A stretch of 6,254 bases of DNA, taken from NCBI GenBank assembly GCA_937910785.1, contig CALDLG010000015.1, forward strand, positions 1-6,254, read 5' to 3'. A model generated the notes under the pieces. That model saw nothing but the letters and a program-made list of their open reading frames with translations, was not told the DNA's origin and did no database searches. Each line of letters begins with the position of its first letter. Within the stretch, counting starts at the first letter, position 1. Source of the DNA: an uncultured Lachnospiraceae bacterium. Its GTDB lineage: Bacteria > Bacillota > Clostridia > Lachnospirales > Lachnospiraceae. Positions 5,900-6,254 of this stretch are shown one piece after another. The position numbers were made by a program, and so were the translations under genes.

Positions 5900-6254
5900 A
5901 TGGGAAAAAATTATACGAAGCAGGACATTCTCCGTCTGGTGCAGGAGGAGGATGTGGAATTTATAAGACTTCAGTTTACGGATATTTTCGGAAATCTGAA
6001 AAACGTGGCGATTACGGTGAGCCAGCTGGAGAAGGCGTTAGACAATGAGTGTATGTTCGACGGCTCTTCCATCGAAGGCTTTGCGCGGATTGAGGAATCC
6101 GATATGTATCTGAATCCGGATTACAATACGTTCGAGATTTTTCCATGGAGGCCGCAGCAGGGGAAAGTGGCGAGATTGATCTGCGACGTTTACCGTCCAA
6201 ATGGCGAGCCATTTGAGGGAGATCCCCGTTATATTCTGAAACGGGCCATTAAAA
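5900..6254 (+). CDS. glnA: Glutamine synthetase type I (GSI-alpha), N-terminal part, cut by window end
   Basis: Glutamine synthetase joins ammonia to glutamate using ATP in the cytoplasm and is the main entry of ammonia into biosynthesis. About 118 residues are visible, covering the N-terminal beta-grasp domain and the beginning of the catalytic domain. Diagnostic motifs are FIRLQFTDIFGNLKNV (21-36), MFDGSSIEGFARIEESDM (52-69) with the active-site Asp54 loop, and GKVARLICDVYRPNGEPFEG followed by DPRY. Arg63 in GFARIEESDM matches Arg62 of the Bacillus subtilis enzyme, which is linked to glutamine feedback inhibition and marks the GSI-alpha class, which is not adenylylated. The ATG at 5900 is supported by a nearby ribosome site and the usual family N-terminus. 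The gene follows the BMP-MCP operon after a terminator, so it is probably a separate transcription unit. The identity is very sure; the remaining part (a full enzyme is about 440 residues) is outside the window. Confidence 0.96.
   Translation, partial: MGKNYTKQDILRLVQEEDVEFIRLQFTDIFGNLKNVAITVSQLEKALDNECMFDGSSIEGFARIEESDMYLNPDYNTFEIFPWRPQQGKVARLICDVYRPNGEPFEGDPRYILKRAIK

Noticed and set aside
1..6254. CRISPR arrays, tRNA or rRNA genes, transposase genes
   Set aside because: No regularly spaced repeats, no tRNA-like cloverleaf and no transposase-coding frame were recognised on either strand.

Overview
The window looks like chromosomal DNA from an anaerobic, probably gut-associated Firmicute of the class Clostridia, most likely Lachnospiraceae or a close relative. 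The evidence is the GSI-alpha type glutamine synthetase, the BMP-family lipoprotein of the Gram-positive type, the MCP signalling tip with 'LSLNASIEAA' and 'VVASQIQKL', purine-rich Shine-Dalgarno sites and sigma-A type promoters. Base composition is moderately GC-rich with no obvious shift between genes. The family assignment rests on pattern memory, not on a search.

All four genes read on the + strand. (1) Positions 1-2539 hold the 3' part of a glycoside hydrolase family 2 enzyme whose 5' end lies outside the window. (2) Positions 2540-2824 are intergenic. They hold a 185-bp palindromic element (2556-2740) with perfect 41-bp inverted arms, followed by a sigma-A type promoter (2778-2806). (3) Positions 2831-5763 are a two-gene operon: a BMP-family substrate-binding lipoprotein whose stop overlaps (ATGA) the start of a membrane chemoreceptor with a single-Cache sensor domain. 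(4) Positions 5764-5899 hold a promoter-like site and, just downstream of it, a strong intrinsic terminator. (5) Positions 5900-6254 are the 5' end of glnA (glutamine synthetase), which runs off the window.

The most interesting unit is the BMP lipoprotein/MCP pair. It has its own promoter and terminator, and the two genes are translationally coupled. No ABC transporter ATPase or permease lies beside the binding protein. The simplest reading is a self-contained chemosensory module in which a lipid-anchored binding protein captures a small molecule, possibly a nucleoside-like ligand as in better-known BMP proteins, and presents it to the receptor. Two other points merit checking: the large palindrome, which resembles a non-autonomous mobile or palindromic repeat, and the terminator in what may be the glnA leader, which suggests attenuation or readthrough control of glutamine synthetase.
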